From the NCBI GenBank assembly GCA_041879425.1, contig CP090854.1:1550001-1614000 (forward strand): a stretch of 64,000 bases of DNA, given 5' to 3'. This document shows positions 43,537 through 52,410 of the stretch, piece after piece. The DNA is from Vibrio pomeroyi (lineage in GTDB: Bacteria; Pseudomonadota; Gammaproteobacteria; Enterobacterales; Vibrionaceae). Numbering within the stretch: position 1 is the first letter of the stretch; each line of letters opens with the position of its first letter. The notes below the pieces were generated by a model. It had not been told where the DNA came from and ran no database searches. It worked only from the letters and a program-made list of their open reading frames with translations. Made by a program: the position numbers and the translations under genes.

Positions 43537-45585
43537 ATGAACGCTATTCGCAAAGTTTATCAATACGCAGAACCTAATCTTACCCTTGTGGGTTGGATGG
43601 GCTTTGTCGGCTTTCCCATTTACTACATTGTGTGGGAGTTTTTATTCCCTCAACCTTATGAAAACCTACCGCTGCGTCTAGCGTGTTCGGTACTGTTCTT
43701 AGGCATTATTTTCCGTAATCGCGTGCCATTTGAATGGCGCAAATACCTTCCGGCTTATTACCAAGTTGCGGTAACCCTCTGCTTGCCGTGTTTCTTCTTT
43801 TACATGCTGCTGATGAACAATTGGTCCAACGTTTGGGTCATGTCGTTCATGTCGGCCATATTCCTGCATATTTTGTTGGTGCACGTCACTAAGGTCATGT
43901 TCGCTCAAACTTTTGCCGGAATCGGCATTGCGACGTTATGTGCTTGGGTGGCACAAAGCTTTTACCTAGAAATTACAATGGACTGGACACATGTGCCTAT
44001 CTTCTTGTTTATCTACCTATTCGGTAACTTGTTCTACTTCCGTAATCAGGTGGAACATGAAAATAAGGTGTCACTGGCGAAGTCTTTTGGCGCCGGTATT
44101 GCCCACGAGATGCGAAACCCTTTAAGTGGTTTATTAACGTCTATTGATGTCATGCAATCCATACTGCCGAACCCTAAAAGTGGTGACCACAAGGGGCAAT
44201 ATGCGCTGAGCAATGAAGACGTTATCCAGTTACGAGAAGTGGGTGATGAAGCGATGGAGATCATCCACTCAGGTAACGAAACGATTGATCTGTTATTGAC
44301 TTCAATTGATGAAAACCGTGTATCCCGATCGACCTTTAAAAAACATTCGGCGCAAACGGTCGTAGAGGATTCGATTGCCAGCTTTAACTACAAACGCGCA
44401 GCCGATAAATCGGCAATCTCTTTAGACGTACAAAGCGACTTTGACTTCTTAGGCAGCGATACCTTGTTGAAGTACGTGATGTACAACCTGTTCAAGAACG
44501 CATTCCACCACCGTAGCCCTGAAGATTTCCATATTCATGTCACGATGTGCAGCGATGAAGTCACCAATCAAATCATGGTGACGGATAACGGTTCTGGTAT
44601 ATCAGGCAATGTTATCCGACGTATCTTCCAAGACTTCTACACCACAGGTCAATCGGGTAACTACGGTTTAGGCTTGCCATTTTGTCAGAAGGTGATGCGC
44701 TCATTTGGTGGCGAAATTAAATGTCAGTCGGAAGTGGAACAATGGACGCAGTTCACGATGACGTTCCCATCTTTAACATCCAACTCAGTGAAAGAGATTA
44801 AGAGCGAACTGACTAAGTTAAAGAACGTGGTGATGATCAGTGACCAGAAGGTTCTGACCAGTAAAATGACCGAGATATCGCGTTTTATGGGCTTTGACCT
44901 CACTATTATGGATGTCGCCTCTGCGCTTAAAAACAAGGAATATCAGTTCGAATTTGATTTGGTTTTCGTTGATATGGAGAGCCTAGATCTACGAGCTAGC
45001 TGCTTGGAGAGGATTGAATCATTGCTTTCGTTTACCGAAGCTCGAATCATTTACCTCTATGAGCATCATCCGACTAGGCGTGTACGTAACGTCTCTTTCG
45101 AGCCTATTTGGGTGGAAACGCAGGTTTGGCTACTCAATACCAAAGCGACCATCGACCGTTTACTTTTCGATTCCAATTACGTGATGCCTTCTGTGTCAGT
45201 AAAACTGCTAGAGGCCGAGAATAAGCGTACGATTATGGTGGTGGATGACAATGAATCTCTGCGTCGTTTTACTGCGATGTTACTGGAAAAGCAGGGTTTT
45301 GAGGTTGTGCAGAAAGAAGATGGTCAGCAAGCGTTAGACGCGTTGGATAGCGACGATATTGACTTGATTCTCATGGATATCGAAATGCCAATCATGGATG
45401 GTGTGGAAGCGTCCCGTCGAATTCGAAGTGCCAACAAGGCTTACTCTTCAGTGCCGATTATTGCCCATACCGGTGACAGTTCGCCCGTCACTTTGGAGAA
45501 AATGGAATCATCAGGCATGTCTGATTTCATCGTCAAACCCGCTGATAAAAACCGACTGTTCGATAAGATTGCTCACTGGATCTAG
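43537..45585 (+). CDS. cqsS: CqsS, CAI-1 quorum-sensing hybrid sensor kinase
   Basis: 682 aa. Six membrane helices (about 15-170) form the CAI-1 receptor part, followed by FRNQVEHENKVSLAKSFGAG and the H-box IAHEMRNPLSGLL with phospho-acceptor His190. N-box NLFKNAFHH and G-box DNGSGISG, GLGLPF complete the kinase. A C-terminal receiver has VVDDNESLRR and the acceptor Asp614 in LILMDIEMPIMDG. CqsS acts as kinase at low and phosphatase at high cell density towards LuxU/LuxO. It faces the cqsA gene tail-to-tail, as in other vibrios. By gapless counting from the H-box, Phe166 takes the place of Cys170 of V. cholerae CqsS. Confidence 0.95.
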   Translation: MNAIRKVYQYAEPNLTLVGWMGFVGFPIYYIVWEFLFPQPYENLPLRLACSVLFLGIIFRNRVPFEWRKYLPAYYQVAVTLCLPCFFFYMLLMNNWSNVWVMSFMSAIFLHILLVHVTKVMFAQTFAGIGIATLCAWVAQSFYLEITMDWTHVPIFLFIYLFGNLFYFRNQVEHENKVSLAKSFGAGIAHEMRNPLSGLLTSIDVMQSILPNPKSGDHKGQYALSNEDVIQLREVGDEAMEIIHSGNETIDLLLTSIDENRVSRSTFKKHSAQTVVEDSIASFNYKRAADKSAISLDVQSDFDFLGSDTLLKYVMYNLFKNAFHHRSPEDFHIHVTMCSDEVTNQIMVTDNGSGISGNVIRRIFQDFYTTGQSGNYGLGLPFCQKVMRSFGGEIKCQSEVEQWTQFTMTFPSLTSNSVKEIKSELTKLKNVVMISDQKVLTSKMTEISRFMGFDLTIMDVASALKNKEYQFEFDLVFVDMESLDLRASCLERIESLLSFTEARIIYLYEHHPTRRVRNVSFEPIWVETQVWLLNTKATIDRLLFDSNYVMPSVSVKLLEAENKRTIMVVDDNESLRRFTAMLLEKQGFEVVQKEDGQQALDALDSDDIDLILMDIEMPIMDGVEASRRIRSANKAYSSVPIIAHTGDSSPVTLEKMESSGMSDFIVKPADKNRLFDKIAHWI

Positions 45586-45638
45586 TGAATGTACTAGGTT
45601 GAGCTACACGACCATCGTGTAGGCGACTCAAATACAAG

Positions 45639-45669
45639 AAAGAGCTCAGCGAATTGCTGGGCTCTTTTT
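45639..45669. terminator. Bidirectional terminator between cqsS and cqsA
   Basis: AAAGAGCTCAGC pairs with GCTGGGCTCTTT around loop GAATT, with one wobble, followed by TTGTTT on the forward strand. Confidence 0.75.
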
Positions 45670-45736
45670 GTTTAGCGACATGGTAGCGTCCATTCTGTCC
45701 TGCCGTTTTTTAGTTAAAGAACTAGTGTGTTCAGAG

Positions 45737-46918
45737 TTATACGAACTCTAACTCTGGGTGATGGTACGCCTCGTGACAAACCGTGAGCACATGGTCAATG
45801 TCTCGTGGAGTCATGTCGGCATTCACTGAAAATCGGATGATGTTCTTATTCCTACCCGTAGCAGGACGGCAGAACACTGCGCCGAACACATCTCGCTCTT
45901 CAAGGAAATCGCGCACTCGCTCTGTATTTCTTTCATTACCGCAATCTAGCGAGACGATTTGAGATTCACTACGGATGTTAAAGCCGATACGTTTTAGACC
46001 CGTAATAAGCGACTGTGCTCGCTTAAACAGGGCTTCTCGTTTGTCATCTGCACCTTTAATCACCTCCAGTGTTTTCTCTAAACGAATCACTTCTTGCGGC
46101 AATACGGTTGAGCTAAAAATGGCAGGATAAGCAACAAACGGCAAAGTATCGGATAGCTGTTTAGGTCCAAGAATCGCGCCTGCACGATAAGCGAAGGTTT
46201 TGGCTAAGCTGACGGTGATAAAATCGACTTGATCAGTGAGCCCGAGTGCTTGCACCAAGCCTGCACCTTTTTCACCGTGTGTTCCTAATGAATGCGATTC
46301 ATCGACGATAACAGCACAATCAAACTCTTGCGCCATTTCGTAGATGTCGCGGAGCGGGGCAATGGTACCTATGGTGCTGTAAACCGAGTCGACAACAATC
46401 ACACCAGAACCATGACGTTCCAGTTGCTTACGTAAGTGACTCATATTGTTGTGCATAAATGGATGAGCTGACGCACCGGCCGCGCGAATGCCTTCCCATA
46501 GCGACATGTGCGCAAAGAAGTCGATATACACAGGGGTATTTGGCGGGCAGATCGTTTGAAGCAACCCAATATTTGCCGCCCAACCAGACTGGGAAAGTAA
46601 GCAGCTTTCCATTCCAACATAGTTCGCGAGTTCGGTTTCAAACGCTGGTTTAGATTCCGTATCTTGTAAGAAAATCGCAGACATCACGACATTGTCGTCG
46701 TGGTCGCTGATCGCCGCTTGGTGGGCTTGTTGGATTGCTTTGTTGTGTGACAAAGACAAATAATCATTGCTTTGCATGACAACGGAGTCGGGCGATGGAC
46801 GTTTACCCAACACTAAGTGTTTTTGGCTTTGGTTTTGGGCAATTAGGTCTTGAATATAGAAGCTCAAGCGTTCTTCAATAAAGGAAGGTAATGGTTTGTT
46901 TTTGGTTTTATCACTCAT
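45737..46918 (-). CDS. cqsA: CqsA, CAI-1 (alpha-hydroxyketone-type) autoinducer synthase
   Basis: 393 aa, PLP-dependent alpha-oxoamine synthase family. LSQSGWAANIGLLQTICPPN, VVDSVYSTIGTIAPLRDI, IVDESHSLGTHGEKGAGL and the PLP-lysine segment VSLAKTFAYRAG are visible. CqsA condenses S-adenosylmethionine with an acyl-CoA to make the CAI-1 precursor. Start ATG 46918 follows GAAGAG; a TTG five codons earlier is less likely. The length agrees with V. cholerae CqsA (389). Confidence 0.95.
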   Translation of the reverse strand: MSDKTKNKPLPSFIEERLSFYIQDLIAQNQSQKHLVLGKRPSPDSVVMQSNDYLSLSHNKAIQQAHQAAISDHDDNVVMSAIFLQDTESKPAFETELANYVGMESCLLSQSGWAANIGLLQTICPPNTPVYIDFFAHMSLWEGIRAAGASAHPFMHNNMSHLRKQLERHGSGVIVVDSVYSTIGTIAPLRDIYEMAQEFDCAVIVDESHSLGTHGEKGAGLVQALGLTDQVDFITVSLAKTFAYRAGAILGPKQLSDTLPFVAYPAIFSSTVLPQEVIRLEKTLEVIKGADDKREALFKRAQSLITGLKRIGFNIRSESQIVSLDCGNERNTERVRDFLEERDVFGAVFCRPATGRNKNIIRFSVNADMTPRDIDHVLTVCHEAYHHPELEFV

Positions 46919-47034
46919 AATAGTTCTCTTCAAATACAGGATAACGCCAGCGCTGACGGCTGTATATTGAAGATAAAAAGTGATGTGTCACTAGCCAAGT
47001 TGCATAATTTTGTGGGTGCTTGCAAACTCAGCAT

Positions 47035-47184
47035 TTAAGGGTTTTGAGGCGAAGGGATTTCCTTACGGTAACGAGCTTTACCCCAATTCCAATCAGAATA
47101 ATAACCGCCTCTTTTATAACAAATAGCGATGAAGGGACTAAGAATCAAAGCTGTGAGAAAAAGCTCTGAAAACAGTCTAACCAT
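47035..47184 (-). CDS. Small membrane protein overlapping the end of the MocR gene
   Basis: 49 aa. Its ATG (47184) overlaps the MocR stop by 8 nt. One membrane helix (LFSELFLTALILSPFIAICY) is followed by an aromatic, basic tail (YYSDWNWGKARYRKEIP). The overlap suggests translational coupling. No separate ribosome site and no known family; the frame is clean and protein-like. Confidence 0.5.
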   Translation of the reverse strand: MVRLFSELFLTALILSPFIAICYKRGGYYSDWNWGKARYRKEIPSPQNP

Positions 47185-48565
47185 TGACACATTGATGGAT
47201 AATTTTAATCAAGTCATCCAACTGCTGTTTGGCTTCTCCTTCAAGTGAATAACCAAAATTGATGCGCAGACAGTTGCTGTAAAGATCAAGAGTGCTGAAC
47301 AGATGGCCAAGCCTGATATCAAGGTTTTGTGCGGCGACCGCTTGAGTAAATGCTTGTTGGTTTAGATTGGGTATTTGTAACCAAAGCACCATGCCACCTT
47401 GTGGGTTACTGATCTTCACATCTTGAGGAAGGTGTTGGGCTAAATAGCTGAGGTATTGCTGACGTAAAGAAAGGATTTGAGAACACCTTCTTCTAACGTG
47501 TTTGGCGTATTGGCCAGACTCGATAAAGTCAGCAACTGCAAGCTGAGTCGGCAGGGCAACACCATAACTCGCAGCAGAAAACTGAGCTTTGTATTCGTCA
47601 ATGTATCTTCCTGGTAAACACCAGCCTAAACGGTAACTTGGTGAAAGGCTTTTCGATACCGACCCACACCACAACACGTATCCGCCTTTGTCGTAGTATT
47701 TCGCTGGCAGTGGCGTGTGTGATGAGTATGAGAGTTCCAAATACACATCGTCTTCAATGATAGGTACTCGGTAGTGATTCGCTAATTCAGCCAGTTTTTG
47801 CTTTTGACTGGCAGACATATTGATACCTTGAGGATTCATATGTGAGGTACAAAAGATAGCGGCATCCGCACATTTATTTTTAAGGTGCGTTTCCAGTTGT
47901 TGTAGGTCGACACCGTCATCCAAAGACGGGATCTCTATGATCTGGCGTGACATCTTGCCGAGCAACTCCAGAATACCGTTGAAACAAGGTGAGCTGATGG
48001 CAATGGTATCGCCTTCCTTGGTGCAGGATTCAAGAGCGGCTTTAATCGCCGACATACAGCCTGCAGTGATCACCATCTCTTCAGGTGAAAAGTGGACATC
48101 AAGCTTGGCAAAGTGGGTGGACAAAGCCTGCCTTAACATCGGCTCGCCCTGCGTATCAGGGTAGTGATTAAGCCTGTCGCCCATGCGTTTTATAGAACGG
48201 CGGAAACTGCGTTCTAGCTCAACAATCGATTGGTCATCATTAGTGGTGCTAGAGACTCCTAAAGGCCCATTGATCGAGTTGTGAGTAGATGAAGTTTGTC
48301 TAACTTTGGAAACTTTACTCTCAAATTGTGCCCACTCAGGCGTTGAATGAACAGGCTTGTGAGGCGAGACAAAATACCCCGCTTGCGGGCGAGAATGAAT
48401 CCAACCCTGTGATTCTAACTCTTGGTAACAGCTTACTACGGTCGACATGCTGATGGCTTGCTGCTTAGCTAATTGACGCAGCGAAGGCATACGCCCACCT
48501 TCGGGTCTTTTCCCGGTTTCAATCTCATCAATGAACTGATTCGCAAGTTTTCTGTAGATACTCAT
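47177..48565 (-). CDS. MocR-type GntR/aminotransferase transcriptional regulator
   Basis: 462 aa. An N-terminal GntR winged helix (YRKLANQFIDEIETGKRPEG, MPSLRQLAKQQAISMSTVVS) is joined to a class I aminotransferase domain. The PLP lysine lies in WCGSVSKSLSPSYRLGW, with VITAGCMSAIKAALES and FCTSHMNPQGINMSASQKQK also typical. MocR proteins use PLP or amino acids as effectors. It is divergent from the EamA gene at 48669, with two direct repeats between, so it most likely regulates that transporter. Confidence 0.9.
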   Translation of the reverse strand: MSIYRKLANQFIDEIETGKRPEGGRMPSLRQLAKQQAISMSTVVSCYQELESQGWIHSRPQAGYFVSPHKPVHSTPEWAQFESKVSKVRQTSSTHNSINGPLGVSSTTNDDQSIVELERSFRRSIKRMGDRLNHYPDTQGEPMLRQALSTHFAKLDVHFSPEEMVITAGCMSAIKAALESCTKEGDTIAISSPCFNGILELLGKMSRQIIEIPSLDDGVDLQQLETHLKNKCADAAIFCTSHMNPQGINMSASQKQKLAELANHYRVPIIEDDVYLELSYSSHTPLPAKYYDKGGYVLWCGSVSKSLSPSYRLGWCLPGRYIDEYKAQFSAASYGVALPTQLAVADFIESGQYAKHVRRRCSQILSLRQQYLSYLAQHLPQDVKISNPQGGMVLWLQIPNLNQQAFTQAVAAQNLDIRLGHLFSTLDLYSNCLRINFGYSLEGEAKQQLDDLIKIIHQCVNG

Positions 48566-48583
48566 GGTCACGATCGCTGTTAA

Positions 48584-48631
48584 CTGTACTGGTTTTTATT
48601 GTAAAAATTGTATCTGTACCGGTTTTATTGT
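48584..48631. promoter_or_regulatory. Direct repeats in the MocR-EamA intergenic region (candidate MocR operator)
   Basis: CTGTACTGGTTTTTATTGT (48584-48602) is repeated as CTGTACCGGTTTTATTGT (48614-48631). Starts are 30 bp apart, about three helical turns. MocR regulators bind paired direct repeats in such positions. Confidence 0.65.
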
Positions 48632-48668
48632 TCAAGGGATACTCTTTCAAAACAAAGGAGGGGTCAGT

Positions 48669-49583
48669 ATGAAAAGAAATGATTTGTTGTTAGCGGTGTT
48701 CGTGATGGCAATTTGGGGGTTTAATTTCTCGATGATCAAAATGGGTGTGACCAATGTGCATCCGTTGTTGGCAACGGCTGCGCGTTTTTCGCTAGCGGTA
48801 ATACCAGTGATATTTTTTGTGGCAAGACCGAATGTCGCGTGGCGCTATTTAGTGAGTTATGGCTTCGTGTTTGGTGTGGGCATTTGGGGCATGGCTTCGT
48901 GGTCAATCACAGCAGGGCTTTCATCAGGGTTGTCGTCGGTATTGCTCTCTACCAACGTATTAATCGGTATGGCCGTTGGGGTATGGGTATTCAAAGAAAG
49001 TGCGTCGGTTCGTAAGTTAATGGGTGCGATGCTAGCCATGTGTGCACTCGCGGTCTTAGTCTCGGCTGCAGAGGGCAATGTCACCGTTAATGGCGTTATC
49101 TTGATTATGATTGCAGCGTGCAGTTGGACGCTAATGGGCGTGATTGTTAAGGCGTCTAAAACTAAACAGGCTTTTGCATTCAATGTGTGGGGAATGCTGT
49201 TTGCGCCAGTGCCGTTGGTGCTGTTTGCTGTGATGTTACACGGTGAACAAATCATCTGGCAGGGGGTTGAGCAGTGGGATTGGAACACTACGATTGCTGT
49301 TCTGTTTCAGGCTTACCCAACCACCTTGTTTGGTTACTGGGTGTGGAATAAGTTGTTAATCCAATATCCGTTAAGCACTACTGCACCATTAACTTTACTA
49401 GTACCAATCTTCGCATTGCTCAGCGGTTACTTTATGTATGACGAAGTATTGTCAGTCGCCCAAGTGGTTGCATCGGCGCTGTTCTTGGTCGGGATTGGCT
49501 TAATCGTGAAACCTGCGAAGGCAGCGACCTCTAAAACAGTAGATAATGAAGAAGCAGCAGGAAAACTCGCCAAGCAATCATGA
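48669..49583 (+). CDS. EamA-family metabolite exporter
   Basis: 304 aa with about ten membrane helices (LLLAVFVMAIWGFNFSMIKM, TAAVRF-like ATAARFSLAVIPVIFF, TLFGYWVWNKLLIQYPLSTT, PLTLLVPIFALLSGYFMYDE). ATG 48669 follows AAAGGAGG with good spacing; the 35-residue longer frame runs through the operator repeats. It resembles YdeD/EamA-type amino-acid or cysteine exporters. The divergent MocR regulator, which senses PLP-linked amino acids, fits an amino-acid efflux role. Confidence 0.85.
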   Translation: MKRNDLLLAVFVMAIWGFNFSMIKMGVTNVHPLLATAARFSLAVIPVIFFVARPNVAWRYLVSYGFVFGVGIWGMASWSITAGLSSGLSSVLLSTNVLIGMAVGVWVFKESASVRKLMGAMLAMCALAVLVSAAEGNVTVNGVILIMIAACSWTLMGVIVKASKTKQAFAFNVWGMLFAPVPLVLFAVMLHGEQIIWQGVEQWDWNTTIAVLFQAYPTTLFGYWVWNKLLIQYPLSTTAPLTLLVPIFALLSGYFMYDEVLSVAQVVASALFLVGIGLIVKPAKAATSKTVDNEEAAGKLAKQS

Positions 49584-49646
49584 TGTCGTTTGCAGTAAAG
49601 AAGCTCGGTGTAAACTAATTATTGAAACCACAGGTTGAATAAGACT

Positions 49647-49675
49647 AAGGCCTCGCAATCGCGGGGCCTTTTTAT
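49647..49675 (+). terminator. Intrinsic terminator of the EamA gene
   Basis: AAGGCCTCGC-AATC-GCGGGGCCTT followed by TTTATG. One T-G wobble. Confidence 0.8.
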
Positions 49676-49785
49676 GTGTAGGTTTAGAGGCGAAATATCG
49701 TTGCGGTTTAGCGTTCTCATAGCTCCTTTGAATTATCTGATGCTTGCTCGTTAAGTCTTCTGGAGAAATAGGTATATTTTCGTTA

Positions 49786-49800
49786 TGTTATATCGTAACG
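49786..49800 (+). promoter_or_regulatory. Zur-type box upstream of the aspartoacylase gene
   Basis: TGTTAT-ATC-GTAACG keeps the first half-site and most of the second; upstream GTTAT extends it. It lies 47 bp before ATG 49847. It is weaker than the other three boxes, but the gene's metal dependence and its position next to the zur operon support it. Confidence 0.6.
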
Positions 49801-49846
49801 GTGATGCAAGGGTGACTTGCACTTTCGATACTTGGAAATCAATTAC

Positions 49847-50719
49847 ATGGATAACATCAATCAAGTCTTGCTGGTTGCCGGAACACACGGCAATGAGCTC
49901 TCAGGTATTTACCTACACAAGCTGATCAAAGAGCGTATGTATGCTGCCGATCGTTCGACATTTTCTACGAATTCAGTTATCGCAAACCCTAAAGCGGTAG
50001 AGCAGAACGTACGATACCTTGATACGGACCTAAACCGTCAGTTTTCTAATGCTAACCACGACGACACTGCTGGTTTAGCTGAGTACACAGTGGCGCGACA
50101 GTTTAAAGATAGACACGCAAGCACAGAGCAACAACTGATTGTGGATTTACACAACACGACCAGCAATATGGGGGCGACATTAATCTTGCTTTCCAATGAT
50201 GCTTTCTATCAGAAAATGGGCGCGTATGTGAAACAACGAATGCCAGAAGCTAATATTCTGTTCGAAGATAGAAAGCCTTGGGATGAGCAGCCATACCTTT
50301 GTACTGCCGGTAAGTGTGGAGTGATGATTGAAGTTGGTGCTCAGGCACATGGTTCACTGAAGTTCGATACTCTTAAACTGATGAAGCAGATGCTGACCAT
50401 GGTTCTTGATTACGTTGAGAAGCACAACCTCAACCAAGTACAAGCGTTGGAAGACTACGATGCTTTCTTTTATGTTGAAGAGGTCAATGTTCCGCTTGGC
50501 CCAGACGGTATGCGCGTTGCTACCGTGCACCCAGCGATCTGTGGTCGAGATTTCGAGGTAGTGAAGCAAGGTGAGCCGATACTGGCGACTTTCTTTGGCT
50601 ATGATATTTACTGGGAGCGTGAACAAGACATCTATCCACATTTCATTAATGAAAGTGCTTACGCTAAAGCCAACATTGCGATGGCACTGGCCGAGAAGCG
50701 TTTGGTTTCGGTGAACTAG
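49847..50719 (+). CDS. Aspartoacylase-family zinc amidohydrolase
   Basis: 290 aa from ATG 49847 (GGAA upstream). Zinc ligands are His and Glu in AGTHGNELSG and His in VDLHNTTSN. VRYLDTDLNRQF and the catalytic Glu in VMIEVGAQAHG complete the aspartoacylase signature. The family deacylates N-acyl amino acids. A Zur box precedes it, and its stop faces the end of the zur operon. It may be a stand-in for another zinc enzyme or part of metallophore turnover; that is inference. Confidence 0.85.
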   Translation: MDNINQVLLVAGTHGNELSGIYLHKLIKERMYAADRSTFSTNSVIANPKAVEQNVRYLDTDLNRQFSNANHDDTAGLAEYTVARQFKDRHASTEQQLIVDLHNTTSNMGATLILLSNDAFYQKMGAYVKQRMPEANILFEDRKPWDEQPYLCTAGKCGVMIEVGAQAHGSLKFDTLKLMKQMLTMVLDYVEKHNLNQVQALEDYDAFFYVEEVNVPLGPDGMRVATVHPAICGRDFEVVKQGEPILATFFGYDIYWEREQDIYPHFINESAYAKANIAMALAEKRLVSVN

Positions 50720-50747
50720 CGTTTTGAACCTATAACGGATTAGTTAA

Positions 50748-50781
50748 AAAGCCCTATGAATGTATCAATTCATAGGGCTTT
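50748..50781. terminator. Bidirectional terminator between aspartoacylase and cobW
   Basis: AAAGCCCTATGAAT (50748-50761) and ATTCATAGGGCTTT (50768-50781) form a 14-bp perfect stem with a 6-nt loop. Confidence 0.9.
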
Positions 50782-50815
50782 GATTTTAGGGAGTGGGAGA
50801 ATTAACCAGTTCTGG

Positions 50816-51823
50816 TTAGATCTGACACGCCAACAATTGGTTTTCTAGGTCACTGTCGATGCTGTAACCAATGACTTCTATTCTGGTTTCATTGCACTCA
50901 TCTAACTCACACTCTGTTAGGCCATCTTCCGTTAGGTTGTAACCAAAGATGCCGCTTTGAGTGATGAACACCGCTTTCATTCGTTCGGCTTTGAGTCCAA
51001 CTAATACCTTAAGCAATTGCTGACGGTCGAACAGTTTGTCAGCCGCGAATCGCCAACCAATACTTTCAAACCCTTCACCTTGGTTGCTCGCTTTTATCAT
51101 GCCGCTCTCTGGCATCGGTAATTCTGAAGCGAGTGGCTTGTCTTGTTCATGATGATGGTGATGATGGTGCCCATGAGCTTGATGATGGTAAAAGTTTGTG
51201 TCTCCATCAAACTCACCGAAAGGGATCTTACCGTGGTGGGCAAATATGAGTTTGGTGTCTGGGTGACAAACCTGCGCAACGTACTCCGCCAGTTTTTCTT
51301 CATCGCCACTTTTGTAGAGATCGACTTTATTACCCACGATAGTATCGGCAATGGTGATTTGCTGATTGAAGGTATCGTGTTCAAAGTAACGTGCTTCAGA
51401 AAGCTTACGGGCGTCGACCAAAGTAACGTTTTTCTGTAGCGACAACACCTTACGGTAGTGCTCAGAAGACAAGACTTCTAACACTTTTTTAGGGTGACCA
51501 AGTCCAGTAGGTTCTATCAACAAGCGATCAGGTTTTGCCTCAGACAACAGTTGATTCAGCGCTATTTGCATCGGCAAACCAGCCGCGCAACACATACAGC
51601 CGCCAGGCACTTCTCGGATAAACACTTGTTGTTTGCTGTCGTTTCCTTGGAGCAAACTGCCATCAACGCCAATTTCTCCAAATTCGTTCACCAAAATAGC
51701 CCAGTTTTCATCTGCGGGTTTGTTCTTCATTAGATTGAGAATTGCGGTAGTTTTACCAACGCCGAGAAAGCCAGTAATGATATTGGTTGGAATACCCAAG
51801 AGAGGCTTTTTATCAGAGCTCAT
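50816..51823 (-). CDS. CobW/COG0523 GTPase, putative zinc chaperone
   Basis: 335 aa. GTP-binding Walker A GFLGVGKTT, the metal motif GGCMCC, NEFGEIGVDG, EPTGLGHP and NKVD are all present. A His-rich loop with seven consecutive His (HHQAHGHHHHHHHEQ, about residue 200) and a C-terminal CobW domain follow. This class (ZNG1/ZigA-like) hands zinc to client enzymes when zinc is scarce. The start at 51823 has AGGAG upstream and overlaps the preceding gene by 11 nt. Last gene of the zur operon. Confidence 0.9.
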   Translation of the reverse strand: MSSDKKPLLGIPTNIITGFLGVGKTTAILNLMKNKPADENWAILVNEFGEIGVDGSLLQGNDSKQQVFIREVPGGCMCCAAGLPMQIALNQLLSEAKPDRLLIEPTGLGHPKKVLEVLSSEHYRKVLSLQKNVTLVDARKLSEARYFEHDTFNQQITIADTIVGNKVDLYKSGDEEKLAEYVAQVCHPDTKLIFAHHGKIPFGEFDGDTNFYHHQAHGHHHHHHHEQDKPLASELPMPESGMIKASNQGEGFESIGWRFAADKLFDRQQLLKVLVGLKAERMKAVFITQSGIFGYNLTEDGLTECELDECNETRIEVIGYSIDSDLENQLLACQI

Positions 51824-52373
51824 TGGCAATTCTCCTATAACCTTGAACAAGGGTATGGTTTGCCGAAACAACGGACTCTGAAAACGCAGAATACTCAGGT
51901 GGTACCTTTGAGATATTGTTCAAATCAAACCCTGAACCGATGTTGGTCATTGGTGGTACATGGAAGTTCTCAGGTAAGTCGTGTCCGTCTACCACGCAGT
52001 TATGGCGAATCACACAACCTTTGCCAATCACCGCATTAAAGACGACGGAATTGAAGCCAATAAACACGTCATCACAGACCTGACAAGGACCATGAATGAT
52101 CGATCGGTGAGCTATGGATGAGCGTTCACCAATAGTGACGGCAGCGCCAGCTTTAGAGTGAATAACCACACCATCTTGAATGTTGGTGTCGCGCTTAATC
52201 ACAATGGCTTCCATGTCTCCTTTTTCATTGACCTCGTCAGCTCGAATCACAGCGTAAGGGCCAATAAACACGTTGTCTTCAATGATGACCTTGCCACAAA
52301 TGATGGCAGTCGGGTCAATGAAAGCGGTCTCCGATACTTCTGGCATGTGACCGCTTGGATTTCTTCTTAACAT
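51813..52373 (-). CDS. Gamma-class carbonic anhydrase-like hexapeptide protein
   Basis: 186 aa left-handed beta-helix. Repeats such as AIICGKVIIEDNVFIGPYAV, IQDGVVIHSKAGAAV, SIAHRSIIHGPCQV and VIGKGCVIRHNCVVDGHDLP carry the His residues (VIH, AHRS, IHG, RHN) of the gamma-CA metal site. It could provide carbonic anhydrase activity with a metal other than zinc (gamma-CAs can use iron or cobalt), a known strategy in Zur regulons. It is 37 bp after the dihydroorotase gene and overlaps cobW. Confidence 0.8.
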   Translation of the reverse strand: MLRRNPSGHMPEVSETAFIDPTAIICGKVIIEDNVFIGPYAVIRADEVNEKGDMEAIVIKRDTNIQDGVVIHSKAGAAVTIGERSSIAHRSIIHGPCQVCDDVFIGFNSVVFNAVIGKGCVIRHNCVVDGHDLPENFHVPPMTNIGSGFDLNNISKVPPEYSAFSESVVSANHTLVQGYRRIANEL

Positions 52374-52410
52374 ATTGATTTCTTTTTATTGATGGTAATA
52401 ACTGCTGAAC

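Noticed and set aside
48857..49288. 143-codon reverse frame inside the EamA gene
   Set aside because: Shadow of a membrane protein gene; Thr/Pro/Ala-rich composition typical of antisense frames.
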